64,000 nt of DNA from Solidesulfovibrio magneticus RS-1. GTDB taxonomy: Bacteria; Desulfobacterota; Desulfovibrionia; Desulfovibrionales; Desulfovibrionaceae. This document shows, piece after piece, positions 44,677 to 53,555 of the stretch; positions within the stretch are counted from its first letter, which is position 1, and each line of letters begins with the position of its first letter. The DNA lies in NCBI RefSeq assembly GCF_000010665.1, contig NC_012796.1, forward strand, positions 2,261,501 through 2,325,500, read 5' to 3'. A program made the position numbers and the translations under genes. The notes beneath the pieces are model-generated. The model was not told where the DNA came from. It ran no database searches and saw only the letters and a list, made by a program, of their open reading frames with translations.

Positions 44677-45756
44677 TCAGACGTCCATGGCCAGGGCGGC
44701 CTGGCCGGCGTCGGCTGCGGTCGTTTGCGGGGCTTGGGCGAGGCCGTCGTATTGTTTGGCGCGCAGCTTGGCCAGGAGTTTCGTGGCCTCGGGGAAAGGG
44801 TCGCGCAAGCTGGCCGCCTGTTCCAGATGGTAGATGGCCCGGTCGTAGTCCTTGGCGAAAATGCAGGCCTTGGCGATGTTGTAATGCAGGTTTTCGTCCT
44901 TGGGCGTCAGCGTCAGGGCCTGGGTGTAGGCGTGCAGGGCGCCGGGGTAGTCGCCGCGCTTTCGCAGGTCGATGCCCAGGGAATTGTAGGGGTTGACCGC
45001 GTCGGGATTGGCTTGCAGGATCTCGGCGAAGAGTTCCTTGAGCTCGGCCAGACGATCCTGGAGAGCGAGAATCTCGGCGGATTTATCGAGATAGGCCCGG
45101 TAGTTGGCGTCGTCGCCCTTGCCTTTGTAGGCGTGGGCCATGCCCTGGTACGCCTCGGCGTACATGGCGTTTAAGGCCAGGGCCTTGTTGAAGGCTACGA
45201 TGGCCTTGCCGTATTTTTGACGGTGCAGGTAATCCATCCCCTTGTTGAACCAGACGGTGGACTCGTTTTCCTCTTCCACGATCTCGGAAAATTCCTGCAA
45301 CGCCTCGTCAAAGCGGCCTTGCTGCACGAGTTCCTGGGCCGTTTGCAACTGCTCGACTTCAACTTCGTCGACGCTGGTGGTCTCCAGGGCCATTTGCAGA
45401 TGCCGCTCCAGGGTGGTCATAGAATAGGGGCGGATGACGTAGCCGTTGCAGCCGGCGGCAATGGCCTTGACCACGTTTTGCAGCCCGCTTTCGGTGGTCA
45501 CCATGATGACGGGCAAGAGCTTGGAACGGGTGGCCCGGCGCAGGGCGCGCAGGCAGCTAGCTCCGTCCATGCCCTTGACGGCGGCGTCGATGAGCACCAC
45601 CTGGACGGCGTCTTCCTTGATGGGATCAAGCAGATCGTCGAGTTCGTCGGAGACGATGACGTTTTTGATGTTGAGATCAAGACAGCACTTCTTGTCTCGC
45701 GCGGCATGATGCAGGTTATTGGTGAGGATGGCGACGGAGATGTTCGGCGTTTCCAT
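44677..45756 (-). CDS. Response-regulator receiver domain fused to TPRs
   Basis: A 359-residue protein. The N-terminal receiver-like domain (1-125) has VVLIDAAVKGMDG with the likely phospho-acceptor Asp. The usual Lys near the C-terminal strand is replaced by Arg (YVIRPYS). TPRs follow (about 140-330: FDEALQEFSEIVEEENEST, YGKAIVAFNKALALN, GDYPGALHAYTQALTLTPKD, YDRAIYHLEQAASL). CheY-TPR fusions are found in Desulfovibrio and relatives, where they probably act as scaffolds in signalling. The next gene is another TPR protein. Confidence 0.9.
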   Translation of the reverse strand: METPNISVAILTNNLHHAARDKKCCLDLNIKNVIVSDELDDLLDPIKEDAVQVVLIDAAVKGMDGASCLRALRRATRSKLLPVIMVTTESGLQNVVKAIAAGCNGYVIRPYSMTTLERHLQMALETTSVDEVEVEQLQTAQELVQQGRFDEALQEFSEIVEEENESTVWFNKGMDYLHRQKYGKAIVAFNKALALNAMYAEAYQGMAHAYKGKGDDANYRAYLDKSAEILALQDRLAELKELFAEILQANPDAVNPYNSLGIDLRKRGDYPGALHAYTQALTLTPKDENLHYNIAKACIFAKDYDRAIYHLEQAASLRDPFPEATKLLAKLRAKQYDGLAQAPQTTAADAGQAALAMDV

Positions 45757-46245
45757 GCTTCGCTCGGTAGTCGGGATAAAGTGCGCCTGTCTTGCACGCG
45801 GTCCGGGCCGGGGAAAGATTGATGCCGAGCCTGGAGGCCAAGAAAGAGCGGGAATTGTCGTGCATTAGAAAGCTACCATGCGTCGGCGGCAAAACCAAGG
45901 GAAAAAGCGGAAGTTCGGCAGGGCCGATCAGACGCACGTTGCTGTGCCGCTGCAGAGGCGTTCCGCGCTATGATTTACACTGCAACAATGCCGTCCGCCA
46001 TAAATGTTTATCTGCAATGGTCGGGTCTGTCTCGGGACTTCTGGAGCAGCCAGACGCCTTGCCTGCTCGCCGCGTCGATCCGGTGTTGTGTCCTCGGAAG
46101 AAGCGTCTGGGTGTTTCGTGGGTGATATCCATAACATATTGATTTTAATAAACAATGCCGACATTTCTAGGGACGCGGCAAGAGGTTGACGCACACCCGC
46201 AAGGTACGACCTTGCCTTCAAGCTGGCTGCCGGTTGCGCCGCCCG
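45757..46245. other. Gap between receiver-TPR and DUF2207 genes
   Basis: About 490 bases with no gene I can support. The middle is AT-richer, including a run with AACATATTGATTTTAATAAAC near 46135-46155. It should hold the promoter of the receiver-TPR gene, which reads away from it. No clear terminator or repeat was found. Confidence 0.4.
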
Positions 46246-46246
46246 A

Positions 46247-48250
46247 TTACCAACCGCCGCCTCCGCCTCCGCCGCCTCCGCCGCCAGAACTCCCGCCGCC
46301 GCCCGAGCCGGAAGACGATCCCGGGGCCGTGGATGAGGCACTGATGGCCGAGGAAAACCCCGAGCCGAGGTCACCAGCAAAACCGCCGAAGTCCCCGGAA
46401 CTCCAACCGTGGCCGACGTACCAGACCGGCTGGTAGCCCTCGGCCGCTGCCAGCGCCAACACGTCGGCGAACTGGGCCGCCCAGTCGTTTTCCACGTCCA
46501 AGGCCAGGGCGTAGGGCAGGTAGCGTTCGAAAAGTTCGGGCGTGCGCTCCGGGGGAGTAAGCCTGTTGAGGCGTTCGCGCTCGCCCACGCGGAGATAGAG
46601 CCGAAAACCCTCCAGAGCGTCCATGACCCGCCGGCCTTCCCTGGTCGGGGCCTTGAGCAAGTGGCGAAAGATCGCGGCTTCCACGGCGATGGCGGCAAGG
46701 CAGCCGGCTGCCGGCCAGGAGACGGCGATGGAAAGGAAGGCCAGGGCGGCCAGCTCGCCAAGGACGAAGGGTAGGGCGAACAAACAGGCAAACGCCGCGC
46801 CGACGATGCTCAGAAAGCGCGGCCGGGCCTTGGCCTTGGCCAGGGCCTGCAGGGCGCGCATGGTCAGGGCGGCCACGCCGAAGCTCCATACGCCAAGCCA
46901 TGCCAGGGTCATGCCGGCCATCTCCGGCTCGTCGGCATGGATGGCGACCAGGGCAAAGACCAGCAGGCAAAGCGCCACACCGACAAAGAAATACGCCCGG
47001 TTGATCTGGAAATGGCTGCCCTCGTACCGGTCCTTGAGGTCTTCGCGAAGAGCCTTTTGCGACGCCCGCACGGCTTGATAGTTATCCTGTTCCAGACGCA
47101 CGGCCGGTGCGCCGCCAAGCAGGGCGTCGAGGAGGCCGGCCTGCCAGGAACCCTCGGGAAAGCGCTTCTTGCCGCGTCCGACAATGTAGGTTCCGTCGTC
47201 GTCCTCGATGACGGCCCCGCCGGCCACGGCCATTTCCACCACCCCGGCGGCGAAGGCCTTGTCGTCATAGCCCATGCGCCGCAGGTAGCGGGCGCCCGGG
47301 GCGCTGACGCCGTCTGGGGGCGAAAAAAGCGGAATAGTGATGCCCTTGGCCGGGTCGCGGCCGACAATGAGCCAGGCCACGACGAAAAAAACCGTCACCA
47401 CCACCAGTCCGGCGGCGGCGAGGTGAAAGGCCCGGCTCGTCAGGATACGTTCGGTTGGCGTGGGCAGGGTGACGAAGCCCTTGGGGAAGCTCACGGCCAC
47501 GGTCAGGCCCGAGCCTGGGGGCAACGGTTTGGTCGTTTGGCAATAAAACGTGCCCGGCCCGGTCTGGGCGGTGAAATCGCGGCCCTTGGCCCCGGCCGGC
47601 CCGGTGTAGGCGGCCCACTGTCCCGGCTGGGCCCCGGGCGGCAGGAAGACCGTGACTGATGCTTGGTCGATGGGCAGCCGCCAGCCGTTGCCGGTGACGT
47701 TCCAGTAGAGTTCATCGTAGTCCGCGAACTGCCCAATCTGACCGTCGGTTGCGTAGGTCAGCTCATAGGTGTGTTCGCCCGGGTCGAGGAGCTTCCCCTT
47801 TTTGCCCATGTAGACCTTGACGCCGTTGCCGGCCGTCTCGGTATGGTAGTCTTCGCCACGTCCGTCTCGGCGCACACTCAGAACTTTGAAGCCCGTCGTC
47901 ACGGTCTTGCCGTCGGGCATGTCGTAGCGGGTGGGGAATTCGCGCACGATGCCCTGGCGGATGGACTGGCCGGCGGCCATGACGCGCAGGGTCTCGACCA
48001 CGGTGAGATCGCCTGTGACGGCGATGGTCACCCGGCTGTCAAAGGACAGGAGGCGCTCGGACTGGGCTGCGGCCGGGCCGGCCAGGACAAGCAGCAAGGC
48101 CAGAGCCGCCAGCATGGCGCTGTGGGAGTAGAACGCGCGGAGTATGCGCGTAACAGCTTTTTGTCCAAAGACTTTTCGGTTTGCCGCCAAGCGCCTTTCT
48201 CCAGGGCGCGACGCAAGAACGCCGCCGGGCCGCAAGGCCGCTCGTTTCAC
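46247..48250 (-). CDS. DUF2207 membrane protein with poly-glycine tail
   Basis: A protein of up to 667 residues of the DUF2207 family. A signal/transmembrane segment (LAALALLLVLAGPAAAQ), a long extracytoplasmic beta-rich region, and several membrane helices (AAGLVVVTVFFVVAWLIV and others) end in SGGGGSSGGG and a run of glycines ending GGW. GTG at 48250 overlaps the lemA stop (GTGA), with GGAG upstream. ATG at 48115 places the signal peptide at residue 1, so the start is uncertain. It follows lemA. LemA-DUF2207 pairs are common; their role is not known. Confidence 0.82.
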   Translation of the reverse strand: MKRAALRPGGVLASRPGERRLAANRKVFGQKAVTRILRAFYSHSAMLAALALLLVLAGPAAAQSERLLSFDSRVTIAVTGDLTVVETLRVMAAGQSIRQGIVREFPTRYDMPDGKTVTTGFKVLSVRRDGRGEDYHTETAGNGVKVYMGKKGKLLDPGEHTYELTYATDGQIGQFADYDELYWNVTGNGWRLPIDQASVTVFLPPGAQPGQWAAYTGPAGAKGRDFTAQTGPGTFYCQTTKPLPPGSGLTVAVSFPKGFVTLPTPTERILTSRAFHLAAAGLVVVTVFFVVAWLIVGRDPAKGITIPLFSPPDGVSAPGARYLRRMGYDDKAFAAGVVEMAVAGGAVIEDDDGTYIVGRGKKRFPEGSWQAGLLDALLGGAPAVRLEQDNYQAVRASQKALREDLKDRYEGSHFQINRAYFFVGVALCLLVFALVAIHADEPEMAGMTLAWLGVWSFGVAALTMRALQALAKAKARPRFLSIVGAAFACLFALPFVLGELAALAFLSIAVSWPAAGCLAAIAVEAAIFRHLLKAPTREGRRVMDALEGFRLYLRVGERERLNRLTPPERTPELFERYLPYALALDVENDWAAQFADVLALAAAEGYQPVWYVGHGWSSGDFGGFAGDLGSGFSSAISASSTAPGSSSGSGGGGSSGGGGGGGGGGGW

Positions 48251-48819
48251 GAGCCGGCTCCGGCGTCGAAGCTCACACGCGGCATGGCGCGGTCGGCCGG
48301 ATCTTCGATCTCGAAATAGGGCAGGGGGCCAAAGCCCATGGACGAGGCCAGCAGGTTGGCCGGAAACGTCTGGGACCGGTTGTTCTGCTCCCGGGCCGCG
48401 CCGTTGTAGTAGCGCCGGGCGAGCTGTATGTCCGACTCGATGGCGGCCAGTTCCTGTTGCAGGGAGGCGAAATTCTCGCTGGCCCGCAGTTGGGGATAGC
48501 CTTCGGCCACGGCAAAAAAACGGGTCAGGGCCTGGGTCAGTTCGCCTTCCAGGCGATAACGGGCGGCTTCATCGGCAGTGTTCTGGATTTTCGTGCGCAG
48601 GCCGGTCACGGATTCCAGTACGCCGCGTTCATGACCCATGTAGCCTTTGACGGCTTCCACCAGATTGGGGATGAGGTCCGCCCGGCGTTTGAGTTGAACA
48701 TCAACGCCGCTGCGGGCTTCCTCGGCCAGGTTGCGGCCCCGGATCAGGCCGTTGTAGAGGGCGATGCCGTAGAGGCCGATAAGCAGGGCGACGCCGAGGA
48801 CGACGGACAGTGCGATCAT
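48247..48819 (-). CDS. LemA family protein
   Basis: A 190-residue protein with one N-terminal membrane helix (ALSVVLGVALLIGLYGIAL) and the LemA helical domain: YNGLIRGRNLAEEARSGVDVQLKRRADLIPNLVEAVKGYMGHE, and the C-terminal ARRYYNGAAREQNN. Its function is not established; some family members sit beside DUF2207, TPM or M48 peptidase genes. AAAGGAG precedes the ATG. It overlaps the DUF2207 gene. Confidence 0.95.
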   Translation of the reverse strand: MIALSVVLGVALLIGLYGIALYNGLIRGRNLAEEARSGVDVQLKRRADLIPNLVEAVKGYMGHERGVLESVTGLRTKIQNTADEAARYRLEGELTQALTRFFAVAEGYPQLRASENFASLQQELAAIESDIQLARRYYNGAAREQNNRSQTFPANLLASSMGFGPLPYFEIEDPADRAMPRVSFDAGAGS

Positions 48820-48983
48820 GGCGGAACTCCTTTGTCGGGAAACGGCCCATGAGCCGATACTGCAAGGTCATACGGAAACCGGCCGGCCAAGGCAATGGCT
48901 TGTTGCGGCCAAGCCTTCCCATGCCGCCTTGCCGGTGCTAGACGGGACGGGCGACGGGCCAAGAACAAGGAGCGAGAACCATC

Positions 48984-51020
48984 ATGGGCGTAATAGGCAT
49001 TTGGGAAGAAGGCGATGGCCGGCAGGGCGTTGATGGGAGCCTTGGCGCGCTGCTGTCAGCCCTGGGCCACGACGCTCGCGGCCTTGTCGCCGGACTGCCT
49101 TTGGCTGCCGAGCTTGAAGGTTTGGTGGCCCAGGCCGGGTTGCTCGCGGCTCACGGCGAGGCGGTCGCCGCCCGAAAGGCTGCTTCGGGCGAGGCCGGGT
49201 TTCCGGTGCTGGCCGTGCTGCCGGCCGGAGCCGATGATGCGGCCGTTGCCGCCGCTTTTGGTGTCGCCGACGAGGTGATCCGGGAGCCGGTTGGGCCGGC
49301 AGAGTTGGCCGGACGCCTGGGCAAGCTTCTGGAGTTTTACCGCCAAGAGGCCGACTGCTGCGCCTTGGCGCTGTGCCGGGCGCGCCAGGAAGCAGCCCTG
49401 GCCGAGGCCACCGCCGATCTTTCCCGCCGGGTAAGCGCCCTGGACTGCCTGTCCAAGGTCCATGCCGTGATCCAGCGGTTCGGCCAGCCCCGAAACCGCC
49501 TCTTCAAGGACGTCATCGCCTTGCTGCCCCCGGCCATGCGCCGCCCCGAAGCGGCTCACGCCCGTCTGCTGGTCGATGGGACCGTTTACGAGACGCCCGG
49601 CTTTCGCTCCTGTGCCCAAAGCCTGCGCATTCCACTGGCTGGCTCGGCCCAGCCCGAGGCTGCTTTGGAAATGCATTACGAAGCGCCCGATCCAAAACAG
49701 CCGGACATTGTTTTTCACGAGGACGAGGCCGAGTTGGCCTTGCTCGTGGCCCAGCGCCTGGGGCGTACCCTCAGCCGGCTTGGGGCCGAGGCGGCCCTGG
49801 CCCGGGAGCGCGAATTTTCCGCCCTGCTCATGGACGCTCTGCCCGGGGGAGTGCTGCGCTTCAATCGCCATGGGGCCATCGTGTTCAGCAATCCCCGGGC
49901 TGCGGCCATCCTGGAGTTGCAACAGCGTGCCCTGGCGGGAAACATGTTCGATGACGCCGGGTTCGGCGCGGCCAATGCCGAAGGCCGTCCCCTGGCCCGG
50001 GCAGATCATCCCTTTGCCCGGGTGCTGGCCACGGGCAAGCCGGTTTACGACATGGCCCTGTCCGTGGCCCGTCCGGGCGGGGGGCGGCGATTCTTGTCGG
50101 TGAGCGCCGCGCCGCTTTTCGCCCCGGATGGTGGCATCGACGAAGTCGTGGTCAACATGGTCGACGTCAGCGGCCAAAAGGCCCAGGAGCGCCAGCTTGC
50201 CCATGCCCTCAAGCTCGAATCCCTGGGCCAGCTGGCCGCCGGCATCGCCCATGAGATCAACACCCCGGTGCAGTATGTGCTGGGCAATCTGGAATTTCTG
50301 GCCAACGCTTTCGGCCGCCTCATCGAGACCTTGGACGGCTTGGCCGCCGCCGCCCTGGACACCGAGGGCGACCTGTGCCTGACCGAGGAGCTGGCCCGGA
50401 TGCTGGCCGACGAGGAGCTGCGGTTCCTGCTTGAGGAATCCCCGTCCGCCATCCGCGAATCCCGGGAAGGCCTGGACCGGGTGACCGGCATTGTTTCGTC
50501 CATGAAACGTTTTTCCCATCCCGGCAGCGAGCTGCCCATGGCCGTGGACGTGGGGCAGGCCATGGCCGACACCCTGGCCGTGTCGCGCGGGGCCTGGAAG
50601 TTCGCCGCCGACGTGCGCCTGGACATCGACGCGGGGTTGCCGCCGGTGCTGTTCGTGCCCGGCGATCTGCACCAGGTGCTGCTCAACATCATCGTCAACG
50701 CCGCCCAGGCCATTGAGGAGCAGCACGCCGGAACGGGCGGCAAGGGACATATCGACATCCGGGCCGTGCAAAACGGCCCCGTGGTGGAGCTGGCCGTGGC
50801 CGATGACGGTCCGGGCATGTCCGAGGAAGTGCGCCAGCGCGTCTTCGATCCCTTTTTTACCACCAAGCCCGTGGGCAAGGGCACGGGACAGGGCTTGGCC
50901 CTGGTCCACGGCATCCTCCAGCGCCACAAGGCCCGGGTGGAGGTGCTGTCCGCCCCGGGCCAGGGCACGAGCTTCGTCCTGAGCCTGCCCGTGGCCAATC
51001 TGCCGGAGATCGGCCGCTAG
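48984..51020 (+). CDS. PAS sensor histidine kinase with N-terminal receiver-like region
   Basis: A 678-residue soluble kinase. The N-terminal region (about 1-115) looks like a worn receiver domain (VLAVLPAGADDAAV, VIREPVGPAELAGRL). A PAS domain (about 275-390) is followed by HisKA with LAAGIAHEINTPVQYVLGNLEFL and HATPase_c with ADDGPGMSEEVRQRVFDPFFTTK and GQGLALVHGI. HEINTPVQ marks the phosphoacceptor His. AAGGAG is 12 bases before the ATG. It is divergent from lemA and just upstream of the molybdopterin oxidoreductase. The partner regulator is unknown. Confidence 0.92.
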   Translation: MGVIGIWEEGDGRQGVDGSLGALLSALGHDARGLVAGLPLAAELEGLVAQAGLLAAHGEAVAARKAASGEAGFPVLAVLPAGADDAAVAAAFGVADEVIREPVGPAELAGRLGKLLEFYRQEADCCALALCRARQEAALAEATADLSRRVSALDCLSKVHAVIQRFGQPRNRLFKDVIALLPPAMRRPEAAHARLLVDGTVYETPGFRSCAQSLRIPLAGSAQPEAALEMHYEAPDPKQPDIVFHEDEAELALLVAQRLGRTLSRLGAEAALAREREFSALLMDALPGGVLRFNRHGAIVFSNPRAAAILELQQRALAGNMFDDAGFGAANAEGRPLARADHPFARVLATGKPVYDMALSVARPGGGRRFLSVSAAPLFAPDGGIDEVVVNMVDVSGQKAQERQLAHALKLESLGQLAAGIAHEINTPVQYVLGNLEFLANAFGRLIETLDGLAAAALDTEGDLCLTEELARMLADEELRFLLEESPSAIRESREGLDRVTGIVSSMKRFSHPGSELPMAVDVGQAMADTLAVSRGAWKFAADVRLDIDAGLPPVLFVPGDLHQVLLNIIVNAAQAIEEQHAGTGGKGHIDIRAVQNGPVVELAVADDGPGMSEEVRQRVFDPFFTTKPVGKGTGQGLALVHGILQRHKARVEVLSAPGQGTSFVLSLPVANLPEIGR

Positions 51021-51209
51021 ACACGCCCGGCCTCCGCTTTCGACGGGCCTTTGCCCCGGCGGCGCTGCGGCGAGCCGTCCGTTGTTTCGTACCAGAACCA
51101 GTCTTCGGGTCCGGGCACGGCCTTGTGTCGGGGTTGCCGACGATCACGGCCGGGGATAAAGTCGAGTCTTTGCCGCATCATTTCGACTTGCCCGACGCCA
51201 GGAGGACGC

Positions 51210-53201
51210 ATGGCCCTCGACCCCGCTTTTTCCGCCGCCCCGGGCGCCCAGGGCGTGACCACGCCCGTGGTCGCCACCTGCACCCGCGACTGCCCCAGCG
51301 CCTGCGGCTTGCTCGCCTATGTCCGGGAAGGCCGGGTGGTCAAACTGACCGGCAACCCCGCCCATCCCGTCAACAGGGGCACGGCCTGCCGCAAGACGCC
51401 GGGTTTCCTGCGGCGCATGACCAGCGACAAACGCGTGACCACGCCGCTGCGGCGCGTGGCCGGCCAGTGGACGCCGGTGTCCTGGGACGACGCCCTGGAC
51501 GAGATGGCCGAGCGCCTCAAGGATTGCGTTGCCCGCCATGGCCCGGAGTCGATCCTCTACTACATGGGCTTTGGCGAACGCACGGCGCTCAAAATCGTCA
51601 ATGCCCGGTTTTTCGCCCACCTGGGTGGGGTGACCACCCTTCGCGGCACACTGTGCGGCGGCACGGGCTACGCCGCCCAGGGCCTGGACTACGGCCCCCG
51701 CGTTTCCCACGATCCCCTGGACCTTCAAAACGCCCGCACCATCGTCTTGTGGGGCAGAAACCCCGTCGCCACCCAGTTCGGGCTCATGCCGCATCTGCGC
51801 GCCGCCCGGGAGCGCGGGGCCAGCATCGTGCTGATTGATCCGCGCCAAAGCGAATCCGCCGCCCTGGCCGATTTGCTCGTGCAGCCAAGGCCCGGCCGCG
51901 ACGCGTTCCTGGCCCTGGCCGTGGCCAAACGCATCATCGAGGCCGGTTGGGAGGATCGAACCTTTCTCGAAACCCGGGCCGACAATCTGGCCGGCTACTT
52001 GGCCTTGCTGGCCCGGTGGAGCATGGACGAGCTGGTCGCCGCCTGCGACGTGCCCCTGGCCGTGGTCGCCGCCCTGGCCGAGGCCTACGCCCAGGGCAAA
52101 CCCACGGCCACCATGCTCGGTTGGGGGCTGCACCGCTTCACGCTCGGCCACGAGATGGTGCGCGCCGTGGACGCCCTTGGCGCGGTCTCGGGCAACATCG
52201 GCCTGGCCGGCGGCGGCGTGTCCCAGGGCTTCGAGGAGTGGGGGCCTTACGACCCGGAGCTGTGGGGCGAGGGCCTGCATCCGCCCCGGCGTAAGCTGCT
52301 CATGCCGCAAATCGGCCGGGAGATTCTCGAAGCCAAGGACCCGCCGGTGGAAATGGCCGTCATCACCGCCGCCAATCCGGTCTGCATGGCCCCGAATGCC
52401 GATCTCGTGGCCAAGGCCCTGGACTGCGTCCCCTTCGTGGTCCACATGAATCTTTTCCTCGACGACACGGCCGAACACGCCGACCTCTTCTTGCCCTGCG
52501 CCGCCTTTTACGAGCAGCGCGATCTGGTGGCGAGTTTTGGCCACAACTACGTCGGGCCGCTGGTGCGCGCCGTCGATCCGCCCGGGCAGTGCCGCAGCCA
52601 GTTCGACATCTTCATGGACCTTGGCCGGCGATTTCCCTTTGCCGGGGAGTACATCAAAACCGAGGAGGAGTGGCTGCGGCTGCTCATCCGGCCGCTTTTG
52701 GAAAAAGGCGTGGCCTGGGACGACCTCTGGAAGGGGCCGGTGCGCATCCCGGACGCGCCCATGGTCCCCTGGGCCGACGGCAAGTTCGACACGCCGACCG
52801 GGCGTTTCCAACTGCTCACGGAGGTGACGGCCTGCGAGGATTGCCGCGACGCCGCCCGCTATCCCTTCACGCTGCTCACCGTCGGCCCGGTGGGGCATCT
52901 GTGTTCCGAGCGCGAGCCGGGCTATGACTCGGGGCCGCTGGAAATCGCCATGGCCTCCGAAGCGGCCACGCGGCTGGGCATCGCCGACGGTTCGCCGGCC
53001 AAGCTCGTCAGTCCCCTTGGCGAGTTGGTCGTGACCGTGCGCCACGACGAGACGTCACGGGCTGATGTCGTGTCCTGCGGCCGAGGCGGCTGGCTGTCCC
53101 ACGGCCAGGGTGTCAACCGTCTCATCCCGGACCTGGTCAGCGCGGTGGGGCAGGGCACGCCGTATTACGAGGCCCGTGTGGACGTGGAGCGGCTGTCGTG
53201 A
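51210..53201 (+). CDS. Molybdopterin-dependent oxidoreductase (DMSO reductase family)
   Basis: A 663-residue catalytic subunit. An N-terminal CTRDCPSACGLL...TACRK binds a 4Fe-4S cluster, then the molybdopterin domains (LWGRNPVATQFGLMPHL, VCMAPNADLV), then a C-terminal MopB_CT-like region. RGTLCGGTGYAAQG, at the usual metal-ligand place, may offer a cysteine. No twin-arginine signal is visible, so it is probably cytosolic. No 4Fe-4S or membrane partner gene is adjacent; an ABM-like gene overlaps its stop. GGAGG precedes the ATG. The substrate cannot be deduced. Confidence 0.9.
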   Translation: MALDPAFSAAPGAQGVTTPVVATCTRDCPSACGLLAYVREGRVVKLTGNPAHPVNRGTACRKTPGFLRRMTSDKRVTTPLRRVAGQWTPVSWDDALDEMAERLKDCVARHGPESILYYMGFGERTALKIVNARFFAHLGGVTTLRGTLCGGTGYAAQGLDYGPRVSHDPLDLQNARTIVLWGRNPVATQFGLMPHLRAARERGASIVLIDPRQSESAALADLLVQPRPGRDAFLALAVAKRIIEAGWEDRTFLETRADNLAGYLALLARWSMDELVAACDVPLAVVAALAEAYAQGKPTATMLGWGLHRFTLGHEMVRAVDALGAVSGNIGLAGGGVSQGFEEWGPYDPELWGEGLHPPRRKLLMPQIGREILEAKDPPVEMAVITAANPVCMAPNADLVAKALDCVPFVVHMNLFLDDTAEHADLFLPCAAFYEQRDLVASFGHNYVGPLVRAVDPPGQCRSQFDIFMDLGRRFPFAGEYIKTEEEWLRLLIRPLLEKGVAWDDLWKGPVRIPDAPMVPWADGKFDTPTGRFQLLTEVTACEDCRDAARYPFTLLTVGPVGHLCSEREPGYDSGPLEIAMASEAATRLGIADGSPAKLVSPLGELVVTVRHDETSRADVVSCGRGGWLSHGQGVNRLIPDLVSAVGQGTPYYEARVDVERLS

Positions 53202-53524
53202 TCTCGCGCGAATGGAAATGCACCCTGCCGCGTCGCCACCGCGACGGCTTCATGGAGCACTTGTATGCCACGGGCGTGGCCGAGACCTCGGCGCTGCCGG
53301 GGTATCGCGGCTATCAAATCTTGGAGCGCGAGCTTCCCGGCGATGTGGCCGAGGTGACGCTTGTCACGTACTGGGGATCGCTGGAGGATATTAAGGCCTT
53401 CGCCGGCGAGGACATAGGGGTGGCGGTGCTGTATCCCGGCGACGAAGTATATGAACTCGTGCCGGAGACGGTGGTGAGGCATTATGGGGTGGTTGGGGCG
53501 GCGTGGCCGACGGGTAAGGAGTAG
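53198..53524 (+). CDS. Antibiotic-biosynthesis-monooxygenase-like (ABM) small protein
   Basis: A 108-residue alpha/beta ferredoxin-like protein: ISREWKCTLPRRHRDGFMEHLYATGVAETSALPGYRGYQIL, then VTLVTYWGSLEDIKAFAGEDI. It resembles the dimeric ABM family, which includes heme or quinone oxygenases and many unknowns. It starts with GTG overlapping the oxidoreductase stop (GTGA), so it is translationally coupled and may assist it. No metal site is evident. The assignment is by fold only. Confidence 0.72.
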   Translation: MISREWKCTLPRRHRDGFMEHLYATGVAETSALPGYRGYQILERELPGDVAEVTLVTYWGSLEDIKAFAGEDIGVAVLYPGDEVYELVPETVVRHYGVVGAAWPTGKE

Positions 53525-53555
53525 ATGTTGCTGGCGTTGGTTTGTGTGTCGTGTG

